This document shows, piece by piece, positions 40,018-52,160 of a stretch of DNA of 64,000 nucleotides. The notes below the pieces were generated by a model. That model was not told the origin of the DNA. It worked only from the letters and a program-made list of their open reading frames with translations, and searched no databases. The stretch covers positions 134,262,906-134,326,905 of the forward strand of contig NC_133391.1 of the NCBI RefSeq assembly GCF_047511655.1. The letters are read 5' to 3'. Source of the DNA: Castor canadensis. Taxonomy: Eukaryota > Chordata > Mammalia > Rodentia > Castoridae. The number at the start of each line of letters is the position of its first letter. The first letter of the stretch is position 1. Position numbers and translations under genes: made by a program.

Positions 40018-40097
40018 AAGAAAGGTAGAATATTTATAGGACTAAAGGCAGGTTATAGTCACATTGTTATCCTTCACAAAGCCAAGTATACTATTTT

Positions 40098-40472
40098 GTA
40101 CTATAGGTATCACTGTGATTTGAATGAGTGTCTTTCAAAGGCTTGGTCCCCAATCCATGATGCTATTGTGAGGTGGTAGAACCTTTAAGAGCCCTAGAGG
40201 GATGGCTCCTAACATTGGGGGCATGCCTTTAAGGGAATATTAGGGCCACAACCCCTTCCTGCTCCTTTCTTTTTATGTCCTACCATGAAGTGAATGTTTC
40301 CTCTGCCATGCACTTGAATCATGATGTATTGTCTCACCACAGGTCCAAAAGAAATGGGCTGATGGCCTATGGAATGAACTTCCAAAACTGTGAGTCAAAA
40401 TAAGGCTTTCTGCTTTGTAAGGTACCTCTTTCTCAAGGAATCTGTCATAGAAATAAAAAACTAACTTACTCA
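40098..40472 (+). mobile_element. MaLR-type LTR (ORR1/MST-like)
   Basis: This plus-strand LTR-like segment has ggcttggtccccaatcc, ggtggtagaacctttaag, atgatgtattgtctcacc and a degenerate 3' end with gtgagtcaaaataaggc. It is similar to MaLR LTRs common in rodents. No internal region is attached. Confidence 0.68.
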
Positions 40473-40869
40473 AGTATCAACATGTTTAAGTTTAATTGGT
40501 GAGTTTTTAAAATTGAATTTAATAGATTTTAGACTTGTTTCCCTATATTAGCTTTTAAATTTTTTCCACTTCAAGGACAACTTTGTAACATTTTATTTTG
40601 GGACTATAAATTAAAAAACTGTACAATGACAAAAAAGCTGCTTCAGATTCAACAATATTTAAAGATATATTTGTATTTTACTTAGGATCAAAGCATCTGC
40701 AGACATAATACAATGTTTGGTGGATTTGCAGACCCTTTGCAGGCTTGTCAATTACAAATTGCAAGCACTTTTCTAGAAAATAGATCCACTGAACCTTTCT
40801 TGACTGAGTAATGACAAAGGAAAGTTGAACCACGTAAAAATGAGATAAATTCTTTTCAAAATGCTTTAC

Positions 40870-41800
40870 TTTGCATCCATTTCTTTCTTCATTGACCTAT
40901 TCATTTTGTTTGGCATCTTCTATGTGCTAGGCAACTTTTAGGTGTCAGAGATACAGGAATGAACAGTTACTACTTTCATGGAGTTCCTCTGTGGGGATGA
41001 CAATCAATCAATCAATAAATGAATAAATTTTAAAAATGTGTGTATAAATATGTTTTATAAGACTGTCCCATAAATTTTATGGAGGGTAAGAGAGTGGTGG
41101 TGGTGGGATTATTCATTTATCTAGGGAGATTATAAAGCGCATCCTTGTGAAGTTACCATTTCAGCAGCCCTAAAGGAAATGAGAGAACAAATGGCAGTTT
41201 ACCCAGGAAAGAGCATTCCTTATAGCAGAGATGACAAAAGTAAAGGCTCTGAGGAAATTCTATTCTTGTGTTCCAGAGTAAGTTGCAAAAAAAAAGTTCA
41301 GAGAAGTAGCAGGAAGCCAGATAATAAGAACTTGTACTCATTAAGGACACTTTGGCTTTTGCTTGGGATAAGAAGGATTTTTTGGTTATGAGAATAATGA
41401 AATCTCACTTATTTGCAAGTATTTGTTCACTGTTATATTGAGAAATATATTAGGAGGCAAGAATGGAAGCAAAAAGAGAATGCTTTAGTTATCCAGTAGA
41501 GAAATATGGCAGATAGTTTGGATCAAGTTGATGTCAGAGGAAGTGGTGAGCAGTCATTGGATTCTGGATTTGTTTTGAAGGTAGAGCCAATTTGTGGGTC
41601 AATTAGATGTAGTCTATGAGAAAAAAAAGAGTCAAGGATGATTCTGACTAGAGTGATTGGGAGGCTAGAGCTGTTGTTTGCTGGAATACAGAAGTCTTTT
41701 GGAATAGAGACTTGAGAATGGAACAGAAAATAATTTGTTTTTGGACCTATTAAGTTGAGATGACTGGTAGCAGAGGGGAGATGTCTATATATATGTTAAT
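40870..41800 (-). mobile_element. Ancient LINE 3'-end remnant, inverted
   Basis: The blocks are in the order of an inverted ancient LINE 3' UTR: tctatgtgctaggcaac, catggagttcctctgtgg, agcattccttatagcag, aggacactttggctttt, gattctggatttgttttgaa, gtcaaggatgattctgac. This is the reverse of the arrangement at 7-8.9 kb. Confidence 0.62.
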
Positions 41801-43730
41801 CTCTTCAATGAAGATGAACACAATAAGAGAAGTTGACTCACACTTGCTTATAAGAGCTGATTGTTACACTTTGAGGAATTTTGTGAATCAGTTGTTAAAA
41901 ATTAACAAGCTGTTTTTCAAAACTAAGCTATGAAAATGTACAATTAAATACATTATATTAAAACTGAGCTAATTAATATTTTAACTCCACTTCTTAATTA
42001 TTTTAATACATTTTACTATTGTTTGTGATGAGGTTAAGTCTTTTATATCTATTTAGTACAAATGCTATGGAATGGTACATATCTTTTCCTAATTCTGCAC
42101 TCAGTGACTTCACATTGGTACCACAAAATTGATTATGGTAGGATAACTAGCAAATGCTGTAGACCAGGTCATTTTCTTCTTGGAAAGGAAGACCACCAGC
42201 ATACCACTGAAAGATCATCAGTGAAAGCAAATTGTCTCTTCACCCTCAATAATAATAATAATAATAATAATAAACATATTAAAAATCTTCCTGGCCATGT
42301 AAGTGAAAACAAACAAAAAAGAGAAAAAATTGTGAAAGAGAGACAAAAGGTTGATGGGTAGAGGCATAGGGCACCTAATGCTGAAAAAATATTTGTTCAT
42401 ACTTTTAGCTACTCATAGACTGGGACATGGAAAAAATTTATAAAGCATTTTATTATAAGATTTATAAGAAAACAGTTTGAAAATCTATTAAGATTTTCTG
42501 ACAGCATTTCTAAATTTAATAAACTTTTAATATTACATGTCTTCTAGGCCATGCCAATAGTAGTAGTAGTATGTATCAAAGGTTAGCTTGTGGTATAATG
42601 CCTTTAAGACAACAAAATTCCAACCATTCCTGAATAGTTGGAAGTATCCATGATGGCTGTCTATTTGACAGCATACCATGTAGGCTTGTATTTTGATTTT
42701 TAAAATTTTATTTAGATAGAAAAATAATATTTTTTTGGATTCTTGAATGGTACAAGTTTAATTTTTATGTCAGTAGATTTTATTACTAATCAGATATTTT
42801 CAAACATAGTTTAGTTTGATTTTCTCCTTGGTCCTTTTCTCTTCTATTTTGGCTGTCTATCAAATTCATCTTCTTACTCACTTCCAGGTCTCAATTTCTT
42901 CTGTTCTCGCATTTCCATTATTTTGTCTGGCATTTCCTCCTTCTTTTTATTATTTTACCCAATCTTTCCAGGTTGTTTGTACTTGGGTTTATAGTGTTTC
43001 TTACTATCATGTTTTGGCCACATGATAGTTTCAGATTTATGGCTAAAAATGGATTTGTTATCTTTCAGTGTAACTTTATATAGGCTGTCTCATTCCCTGT
43101 CCTTATCCCACCCCACCCATGCAAGTATGAAACACTGTCTGTTTTTTGTTCTTACTGAATCTGTATGGATTCACCTGTCAGAACCTCCTTCTGCTATTGC
43201 ACTTTTGCTATATTATACAGTACTTTAATTCTGGTCAAGAGAATAATTTGGCCCTATTTTAAAGGTGGTAACTGTTGACTCTGTGAGAGTCTTCCAGGAG
43301 AATTTGCTCTGAATCTTCTCTGATGAATGCAGTGATCCTTTCTCTTGCTTTATGTTTCTATCTGGCTAGATTCTAACCACCTTTGCTGGAAGAGTCCATA
43401 GTTTAGAGACTCCATTCCATCAGAAAGTGTTTCATTCTATAATTGCATATAATTGAGTATGGATACTTCTGCCATTCTGAGTTATTTTTTCAGAGTTACA
43501 AATCACAAAGTTCGCGTTTGTGAAATGGCAAACAAAATTTTCAAGAGGATTATCATATATATTAACTTCTCATTTTTAAGGTTATACATAATTTGAATAT
43601 TTGGATCATTGCATGTTTCATTATATTATTTTCCTAGTTCATATACTCTCCTTTTGAGTAGGCAACTAGGAAGAAGTGCTCATTTTTTTTAAAAAAAGGA
43701 AAATTGTTCCTTAATTAAAATTTTTTTATT
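41800..43730. other. Unassigned intergenic sequence
   Basis: AT-rich, with the AAT microsatellite at 42248. No recognised gene or repeat. Confidence 0.45.
42248..42272 (+). repeat. (AAT)8 microsatellite
   Basis: Trinucleotide run. Confidence 0.95.
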
Positions 43731-43734
43731 TGTG

Positions 43735-44055
43735 TTTTTGCTTTTGGCAGTACTGGGGGATTGAACTCAAGACCTCTCATTTGCTAGGCAGGTACTTTAC
43801 CACTTCAACCATGACCCCAGCCCTTTTTGTATTTGTTATTTTTTTTTTGAGATAGGGTCTCACAATCCACCCTGGTTGGGCTGGATCACAATCCTCCCAT
43901 TTGGGCTGTCCCACCTAGCTGGGATGCCAGGCATGAGCTACCATGCCTGGCTTATTGGTTGAGATAAAGTCTTGCTAACTTTTTGCTGGGGCTGGCTGCC
44001 AACCATGATCCTCTGGATCTCATTTCCCAAGTGCTAGGATTACAGGCTTGAGCCA
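43735..44055 (-). repeat. Three-unit SINE (ID arm plus two B1-type units)
   Basis: Minus orientation: ggcagtactgggggattgaa to accccagcc (ID arm), then gagatagggtctcacaatcc to accatgcctgg (B1 unit), then the junction cttattggttgagataaag, and a second B1 unit to gattacaggcttgagccac. Confidence 0.8.
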
Positions 44056-44074
44056 CCAACCCCAGTTAATTTTT

Positions 44075-44344
44075 ATTTTTAAAATTGATATATTTGTATT
44101 TATTTGTGGGGTAAAGTATGAAAATTCAATATATGTAATGATAAAATCACGGTAATTAGCATTTCCTTGTCCTCAAATGTTATTATTTCTATGTGTTAGA
44201 AATCTTCAAACTCTTCTAGCTATTTTTTACACATGTAATAAATTGCTGTAGACTATAGTAACTTATTGTGCTATAGGCCATTACAACTACTTTTACTCTT
44301 CTAATTGTATTTGATACCATTATCTAAATAATTGCACATTATTA
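44075..44344 (-). mobile_element. Old L1 (L1MA-like) 3' UTR fragment
   Basis: The text (tttatttgtggggtaaagta, gcatttccttgtcctc, tgtagactatagtaact) resembles the complement of an L1MA-type 3' UTR. It is followed by a SINE insertion, and a few matching bases resume after 44638. Confidence 0.55.
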
Positions 44345-44352
44345 TTATTGGT

Positions 44353-44637
44353 GATGGTACTGGGGGTTGAACTTAGGAAGGTGTTCTATCACTTGAGCCA
44401 TGTCCCCCAGCTTTAGTTATTTTGGGGATGGAGTCTTGTGTTTTTCCCTGGCCAGGCTGGATTATGATCTCCCTATTTATGCTTCCCAAGCATAATGACA
44501 CGCACCCTCCACTGTACCCAGCTATTGATTGAGATGGGATCTTGCTAACTTTTTGCTTGGGCTGGACTTGAACAGAAATCCTTTTGTTCTGTGTTTCCCA
44601 AGTAGCTAGGATTACAGGTGTGAGCCACAGGGTCTGC
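44353..44637 (-). repeat. Three-unit SINE (ID arm plus two B1-type units)
   Basis: Minus orientation: gatggtactgggggttgaac to tgtcccccag (ID arm), ggatggagtcttgtg to ccactgtaccca (B1 unit), the junction gctattgattgagatggg, then a B1 unit to gattacaggtgtgagccac. Same architecture as the copy 300 bp to the left. Confidence 0.8.
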
Positions 44638-44969
44638 TTAAATAATTGCATGTTAAATTGCCTCATTTTCTCACTGTGGCAGCAAATATTGTACTTTTTA
44701 AAATAACTTCTATAAGTTTATGAAGACATTCTGAGTAAAATATACTTTGTAATAAATGATAAGTTCAGGTGAAAAATCCCAAAATTTTGAGGGACAGGTA
44801 GATCGTTTCAAATAAAATGAGAAAGAGAGCAAGATAGAGAAGGAGGGAGGATACTCTCCAAGAATATAAATTGCTCTTCATTTGCTTTTATAGTTTAAGT
44901 GGACAGGATGAATTAACAAACTTTTTTATCTTTAAAATAGATTCTGGAATGTGGTGGGCAAACAGGTGG

Positions 44970-45330
44970 TCCCTGTTTTAGTCTGTTTGGGCTGCTATAC
45001 CAAATTACCACAGACTGAGTGGTTTAAACTATAAGCATTTATTCCTCATCATTCTGGAAGCTGAAACTCCAAGATTGGGGTTCTTATATGGTCATGTTCT
45101 GGTGAGGGCCCTCTTCCCAGTTATAGACTGCCAATTCATTGCGTCCTCAACATGGAGGGAAGAGGGTGAGAGAGCTCTCTGGGGTCTCTTTTATAAGAGC
45201 TTTAGTCCTACTCATTATGACTGAATCACCTTCCAAAGCCCCACCTCCTAATACAATTACACTGGGATTAGGGTTTCAGCATATGAATTTGGTGTGTATA
45301 CCAGCATTCAGTCTGTATTCTGCCTCCTGA
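44970..45330 (-). mobile_element. MaLR-type LTR, inverted
   Basis: This minus-strand LTR reads on the plus strand as tttagtctgtttgggctg, agggccctcttcccagtt, cccacctcctaatacaat and ends near cagcattcagtctgt. It is the complement of the same MaLR class seen at 30.5 kb, but oppositely oriented. Confidence 0.75.
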
Positions 45331-45335
45331 TTCCT

Positions 45336-45830
45336 GCCCCTGGTATACACAGGGATCTCCCAGTCATTCAGTGAAACACTAAATCAGGCACTGTGTTAAA
45401 GGGATTGTGCAGATGTCACTGTTTCCAAATCAGTAGATTTTAAAATAGGGGGGTTATCCAGATGGGTCTAAATGAATAGCACAAGCCCTTTACACCTGGT
45501 CTAAGGGTCGGAGGCAAGGGAAGTTAGAGATCTAAACTGTGGTGGACTTGAGAGTCACCCTTGCTTCTATCCTGAGAGGACAGACGTGGGCACATGACAA
45601 TGAATGGGGAACAGAGCAGCTTCTGGCTGGTGGCAAAAAATGTGGACTCAAGTCATTACAGCCCGGAGGGGATGGAGTCCATCAACACCCATGAGAGACT
45701 GGAAGAGGACCCTGAGCTCAGAGGAAGAACAAAGGTTACTCAATACCTTGGTTTCTGCCTTGTAAGACTTTGAGGATAAACACTAAACTATGTCATGCCT
45801 CGAATTCTGATCTGTAAAGTGAGCGCAGGG
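45336..45830 (+). mobile_element. Possible second LTR/old repeat remnant
   Basis: This diverged segment has caggcactgtgttaaagg, gggggttatccagatggg and ttgtaagactttgagg, which resembles a common ancient mammalian LTR-type repeat. It abuts the inverted MaLR LTR. Family assignment is weak. Confidence 0.4.
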
Positions 45831-46375
45831 GGTTGTTTCAAATGCTAAGTTTGTGATACTTTGTTATATATCAGTTAATACCATGCTACTAATAATCCTG
45901 AAAAATTGATAAACTTCTCAAAAATACGCATTTTTACAAGGAATAATATCTTGGAAACTTAAATACAATGTCATTTGAATGAAGAAGAAATAGAAACCCC
46001 TTGTTTATTTATTTGTAGTATATTGTTATAATATTCCTCACCATCCATTTCATGAATATTGCTTAGGATATGTGGTTTAGAAAACATAATTTTGAATTGC
46101 TTTGCCTGAATTTCATTCTCTACATTAGACAGCATTGTATGAAACATCCATTCTGATTTCTTTTTATTTACTGTAATGGTCTTCATTAGCCAATAATTTT
46201 GGTATCATTTTTCTCATTCTAAAAATCACATTAAATCCTACTTATTATTAGTTTGTTTAATTATACAAAACCATATTTTTAAAACAAGTGGTTTTCTATT
46301 GCATTTTTTATTTCTACCTATTTAGATTTTAAATTCCAATTAGATTTTCCTAACTTAACTCTACATTTTAGAGGG

Positions 46376-46466
46376 TTGAGGCATAGCTTTAAGTGGTAGA
46401 ATGCTTGCTTAGCAAGCATGAGCAGTGCAAAGCCCTGGGTTCAAACCCTAGTGCTGCAAAAAACAA
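46376..46466 (+). repeat. ID element
   Basis: gaggcatagctttaagtggt, cttgcttagcaagcatgagc, gggttcaaaccctagtgctg, A-rich tail. Confidence 0.8.
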
Positions 46467-46599
46467 TCAACAAAACAACAACAGAAAACCCAAATAAACC
46501 TATATTTTATCTCTGATTAAATATTTAACATATACTTTCATTGTCAAAAATTAGAGTACACTTATCTTTTGACTAAGAAATTACAGTTGTAGGAATTAG

Positions 46600-47110
46600 T
46601 TATAATATGTATATACATAGATATGTACAAATATTACAACAAATATTTTGTGTATTTAAGACATCATTGAGTGTCATAAAAATATTGAAAACTGTTTAAA
46701 TATCTATAAATACACAAATTAAGTTGAGATACATCTATGTAATTTAGTTATGCTTCTTTTTTTAAAAAATGACTTAATGGTGTAGTGTTGTGGAATAGTT
46801 ACAAGATATAAAAAGTGGACAAAGCAAATTATACAATAGAATGTTCAGTATGCTACCACTTACATAAATAGCAACAAAATATAGGTAAGTGTTGGTTATG
46901 CATGAATATTTCTGCAAAACAGATAAGAAACTGGTAATATTAGTTGCTTCTGGGGAGAGAAACTTGATAGCCAGTACAAACGGTGGGAAAGTTGCATGGT
47001 TTTTCCTGGGTATTTTTTTGCCTCATAGCCATGTGCATGCATTCTCCATACAAAACAAACTAATTTTTTTCCTTTTAAATAAGTGCATGTATTTGTTGGT
47101 TTTAAGAACA
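46600..47110. mobile_element. Possible old L1ME fragment
   Basis: Text such as caatagaatgttcagtatgc and ttgcttctggggagag resembles the same ancient L1 3' region as at 20.6-21.2 kb. Small antisense frames within it are not coding. Confidence 0.4.
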
Positions 47111-47934
47111 TAATGTAGGAATAACTCTCAGCCTAGGTTAGGAGGAGGAGCTAAGTTCTTCCACTTTAAACTTATACAGCTTTTATCTCTTTTAAACACA
47201 ATAATGTCTCCCTATAAATGTTTGGTCAGTAAAAGCAGGAAGTCTTCTGTAATACATAGCTTCTAAAAATAAGGGCTTCATTTTGCTTTTGTTTTATTAA
47301 CAATTGTAACATATAAACTAAAGGCTCTGTTAATCTCAAGCATTTGTTAATATACTAACTGTAAGAAACTATGTGTTAGAATTTTTGTTCTATGAAATTA
47401 TGTTGTTCATTTAAAGTAATAAATGTTTGCCTTAGGAATTTTAATTTCTTGACCTATTTTGTGATAATTCACACATTGACTATGATATTCTCTCATCATT
47501 ATTGTTATCTCTATTAAGTAAACACTATGAGTTCCCTTGTTAAATTCCAAAACAGAGTAGATTCTGAGTCTAAAGCTTTCTCCTTAGTTGTGTAAAGAAA
47601 TAAAACAGTGCTTACAGTGGATTCATGTTCAAAAACAACACTGAAAAATGTACTTCCAAGCAATTTGGTACTGTGGTCTTGGACACAAGTTTGAACAGGA
47701 GGTGGTAGAATAGATTGCTTTGGCCCTGAAATCACAGTGTGCTAATATAATGACTGCAGAGACCTCATGAAATCTGTTTTGATTTTCAGCGTGAGCTGCC
47801 TGTCTTTGCTGCCTATTTCTGGTCTGTGAAACTTGTGTACTCTCTAAATTAGGTACAAAAAATAAGCACAAACATTTGGGTGCATGAAACCAAAATTTAG
47901 AAGCAGTGTCAGCAAAAGCAGTGTTTTACTTATT
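47110..47934. other. Unassigned intergenic sequence
   Basis: No recognised gene or repeat. Confidence 0.45.
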
Positions 47935-48576
47935 TATTATATTTTTATTTTTAATTGACATGAGATGCATTTTATAGGTATATGAACTATCACTCTATTT
48001 CAATGTATCGTATATCTTGGTCGGATAGAGGTAATTACCATTCACCATTTGTTTGTGTTGGGAAGGTGCAAAATCCTCTCTGCTAGCTCTTTTGAAATAT
48101 CCACCTGCTGTCAACCATAGTTATTTTACTGTGCTACAAAACATTAGGAGTTATTCTTCTGGTGCAAAACGCATCCCTGTACCAGATAAACTATCCTATT
48201 TTTGTCCTCCTTTTTCCTCATGCTTTCCAATCTCACTTAATCACTATTCTACCCTCTCCATTTGTGTAAGATCTACCTTTCTTTTTTTTTAAGCTTCATA
48301 CGTAAGTGAAAATGTAGTATTTTTCTTTCTGTGCCTCAGTAATTTCACTTAAGACAACACTGTCCTTATCTAAGTTGTCACAATTGACAGGATTTTATTC
48401 ATTTTTATGACTAAGTAATATTCTCTTGTATATACCATGTTTTCTTTATCCATTCATATGTTGATGGACACATATATTAGGAGTTCAAGTATCTCTTTGA
48501 GATACTGATTTGCTTTCCTTTGAATAAATACTTAGTAGTGTAATTACTGGCTCATATGGTAGTTTTAGTCCTAGTT
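47935..48576 (-). mobile_element. Older L1, 3' part (left fragment of a split element)
   Basis: This is a diverged L1 3' UTR and end of ORF2 in minus orientation. It continues after the inserted SINE scrap and younger L1, at about 50717. The sequence before the break (gtagttttagtcctag) and after it (ttaggagcctctacac) are consecutive in generic mammalian L1. Confidence 0.75.
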
Positions 48577-48655
48577 TTTGTTTGTCTGTTTTTGGCAGCA
48601 TTTGGGTTCGAACTCAACACATTTTCCCACTGAATCATGCCCCCAGCCCTATTTG
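48577..48655 (-). repeat. ID-type SINE fragment at an L1 insertion point
   Basis: ggcagcatttgggttcgaac, then cccactgaatcatgccccca and gccct. It lies between old L1 and the poly-T of the younger L1. Confidence 0.65.
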
Positions 48656-48660
48656 TAGGT

Positions 48661-50716
48661 TTTTTTTTTTTTTTTTTTTTTGGGGGGTAGAGTTACATTG
48701 TAGCATTTGCAAAAGTTCTTACAATGTATCAAGTATATTGTACTTGAATTCACCCCCTCCATTGCTCTCTTTCATGCTCCCTCCCCCAATTCCTGGAACA
48801 GTTTTAACAGGTATCATTTTTGTATTTACATACATGTGTAAACATTATTTGCACCATATTTATCCTCCTACCCCTTTTTCTGCCACCTCCCTGCTCCCTC
48901 AGTACCAACTCCACTCCCCTCCCCAGAACCTATTCCACCCTCCTGTTCTCTGATTTTGTAGAAGAAAAAACATAAAACAAAAAGAGAAGCATGGTGTTTT
49001 TGCTAGTTTGAGGTAAAGATAGCTACATAGAGAGATTCCTTGTGTTGTTTCCATGCATATTTGTATTACAACTCCACTTGGTTCATCTCTACAGTAAGTC
49101 CTCTTCACTCCTCCCTAGTCCCCTTCCCCTGGTGGCCCTGGCCACTTTAAGATTTCTATAGTCATTCCTCTACAGTGAGCACATCAATTACATTCAAGTT
49201 TTTGGTTTCCTTCCTTTGCCCTATCCCTCCTGTGTGCAGCCTCACGTTAGTGTGACACGTGTCCCATAATATTGCTATTTTTGCTCTATAATCTGCATAG
49301 GAGGGAGAACATGGGGCTTTTGGCCTTCTGAGCCTGACTAACTTCACCTAAGTTGATGTTCTCCAGTTTTATTCATTTACCTGCAAATGGCAAAATTGCA
49401 TTCTTCTTAGTGGCTGAGTAAAATTCCATTGTATATAAATACCACATTTTCTTAATCCATTTATCAGTAGTGGGGCATCTTGGCTGTTTCCATAGCTTAG
49501 CTATTGTGAATAGTGCTGCAATAAATATGGGTTTGCAGGGTGACTTTGTTGTAACCTGACTCACATTCCTTCAGTTATAGCCTCAGGAATGGTATTGCTA
49601 GATCTTACGGCAGATCTAATTGTAGTTTTTTAAGGAGCTTTCATATTGTTTTCCATAGTGGTTGTACTAGCTTATATTCGGGTTCCTTTTACCCTGAATC
49701 CTCACCAACATTTGTTGTTGTTGGTGTTCTTGATGGTAGCTATTCTAACTGGAGTGAGGTAGAATCTTAGTGTAGTTTTGATTTGCATTTCCTTTATGGT
49801 GAGGGAAGGTGAGCATTTTTTCACGTGTTTTTTAGCCATTTGGACTTCTTCCTTTGAAAAAGTTCTGCTTAGTTCAGTTGCCTATTTCTTTATTGGGTTT
49901 TTGGGAGTTTAGTTTTTTGAGCTCCCTGTATATTCTGGTTATCAGTCCCTTGTCTGATGTATAGCTAGCGAAGATTTTCTCCCATTGTGTGTGTGGCCTC
50001 TTCAATTTAGGAACCATTTCTTTTGTTGTGCAGAAGATTTTTAATTTCATGTAGTCCCATTTGTTAATCCTTTCTCTTAGTTGCTGAGTTGCTTGTGTTC
50101 TTACCAAGGAAGTCATTGCCTATTCCTATTGCTTCTAGTGTATTCCCTGATCTTTCCTCTGCTAGCTTCAAAGTTTCAGGTCTGATATTGAGGTCCTTAA
50201 TCCACTTTGAGTTGATACTTATACAGGGTGACAAACATGGATCTAGTTTTAATTTTCTGCAGGCTGATATCCAGTTTATCCAGCAATGTTTGTTGAAGAG
50301 GTTGTCTTTTCTCTATTGTATGATTTTTCTTCCTTTGTCAATAATTAGGTGAATGTAGCTGTGTGGATTCATATCTGGTCCTCTATTCTGTTCCATTGGT
50401 CTTCGTATCTGTTTTTGTGCTGTTTTTATTGCTGTGGCTCTGTAGTACAGTTAGAAGTTGGGTATTGTGATACCTCCAGTGTTGCTCTTTTTTCTGTTTT
50501 GCCTTGGCTATTCACAGTCTCTTGTGTTTCCAAATGAACTTTAAGGTTGATTTTTCAATCTCTCTGTTGAATGTCATTGGGATTTTGATGGGAACTGCAT
50601 TAAACATGTAAATTGCTTTTGGTAGTATAGCCATTTTCACTATGTTGATTCTACCAATCCATGAGCCTGGGAGATCTTTCTACCTTCTGTAGTTTTCTTT
50701 GATTTCTTTCTTCAGT
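48661..50716 (-). mobile_element. 5'-truncated L1 (about 2 kb) inserted in an older L1
   Basis: This is a minus-strand L1 with its A-tail read as poly-T at 48661-48681 and a 3' UTR closely matching the 32.1 kb element. Broken ORF2 C-terminal pieces are present: 49373-49564 has PIFIAALFTIAKLWKQPRCP and WIKKMWYLYTMEFYSATKKN, and 49874-50116 has WDYMKLKIFCTTKE and WEKIFASYTSDKGLITRIY. It stops abruptly at about 50716, where older L1 sequence resumes. Confidence 0.9.
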
Positions 50717-52160
50717 GGTTTAGGAGCCTCTACACTCTTTTGCTTTAATTTGTATTCCCACTAACAGTGGGAATACTACATTCTTGTAGTATTAAAATTT
50801 TCTTTTTATGATACCATTTTAACAGGGATGAAAAGATATGTTGTTGTGGTTTTGCTTTGCATTTCCCTGATGACTAGTGATGTTGGGCGTTTTAGAACTT
50901 GCTTGTTGGCAATCTTTACATCTTCTTTTGAGAAATTTCTATTTGGAGCATTTGCCCATTTTAAATTGAATTATTATTATTTTTGCTTGAATTGTCTGAG
51001 TTACTTTTGTGTTCTAGATATTAATCCTTTATTGAGTGAATAGCTTATCAGTATTTTCTCCTATTTTGTCTCTTTATTCTTTTGATTATTTCCTTTGTTG
51101 TGAAGAAACTTTTTAGCTTGATGTAACCTTACTTGTCAACTTTTTTCTTTTCTTGCCCATGTTTTGGGGGGTCATATATAAAAATATCTTTGCCTAAAAC
51201 AATGTCTTGTTTCCTCTATGTTTTCTTCTAGTAGTTTCAGGTCTTACCTTTTAAGTTTTGATTCATTTTGAGTTGAATTTTTTATATGGTAAGAGGTATG
51301 ACTCTTATTTCATTCTTTTGCATATGAATATGCAGTTTTCCCACCACCATTTACTGAAGAGACTGTTCTTTCTCCAATGTATATTCTTGCTGCCTTTGTC
51401 AAAATCAGTTAGCTGTAGGTATGTGGATTTATTTCTGGGTTCTCTATTCTATTCCATTGTTTTTTTATGTCTGCTTTTATGCCAGTACTAGGCTGTTTTG
51501 CTTTCTTTGGCATTGTAGTATATTTTGAAGTTAAGTACTATGATGTTCCAACATTGTTCTTTTTTCCCAAGATGGCTTTTGTTGTATACAGAATTTAGGA
51601 ATTTTAAAAAATTTTCTGTGAAGAATGCCATTGGCAGTTTAAAAGGGATTATATTGAATTAGCAGGTCACTTTGTGTAGCATAGGCATTTCTTTTCTTTT
51701 TTTTTGGGACATATTGAGGTTTGAACTCAGGGCTCATACTTGCTAGGCAGGCTTTCTACCACTTGAACCACACCATCAACCCTTTTTTGTATTGGGTGTT
51801 TTCAAGGTAGCATCTAGTTAATTATGTGCCCTGGCTGGCTTTGAACTGTTTTCCTCCTTATCTCTGCCTCCCAAGTATCTAGGATTACAGACATGAGACA
51901 ACAGTGCCTGGCTAGTATAGACATTTTAACAATATTAATTCTACTCCATGAACATGGGTTTCTTCTGATTTTTTTTTTTTGATTCTTAATTTCTTTCATC
52001 AGTTTTATAAAACTACGAAGTTTTTACTGGATAGTGCTTTTTACCTCCTTGGTTAAATTTATTCTTAGTTTTTTTGCTTTTTTTGTTTCTTTCACTGCTG
52101 GTTCATTATTAGTGTGTGGAAATACTCCTGATTTTTGTGTGCTGACCTATCCTTCAAAGC
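50717..52160 (-). mobile_element. Older L1, ORF2 part (right fragments of the split element)
   Basis: This diverged L1 ORF2-derived sequence in minus orientation is interrupted by a dimeric SINE at 51691-51914. After the SINE, the L1 resumes with a segment that includes ccatgaacatgggtttc, ordinarily adjacent in ORF2. Many stops are present and no frame is coding. Confidence 0.75.
51691..51914 (-). repeat. Dimeric ID+B1 SINE inside an old L1
   Basis: ttgaggtttgaactcagggc, cttgctaggcaggctttcta, tgccctggctggctttgaac, tatctaggattacagacatg. Confidence 0.87.

Noticed and set aside
39715..40179. 154-codon plus-strand open frame
   Set aside because: It runs through unique DNA, a short inverted L1 tail and the start of an LTR; no single origin is possible.
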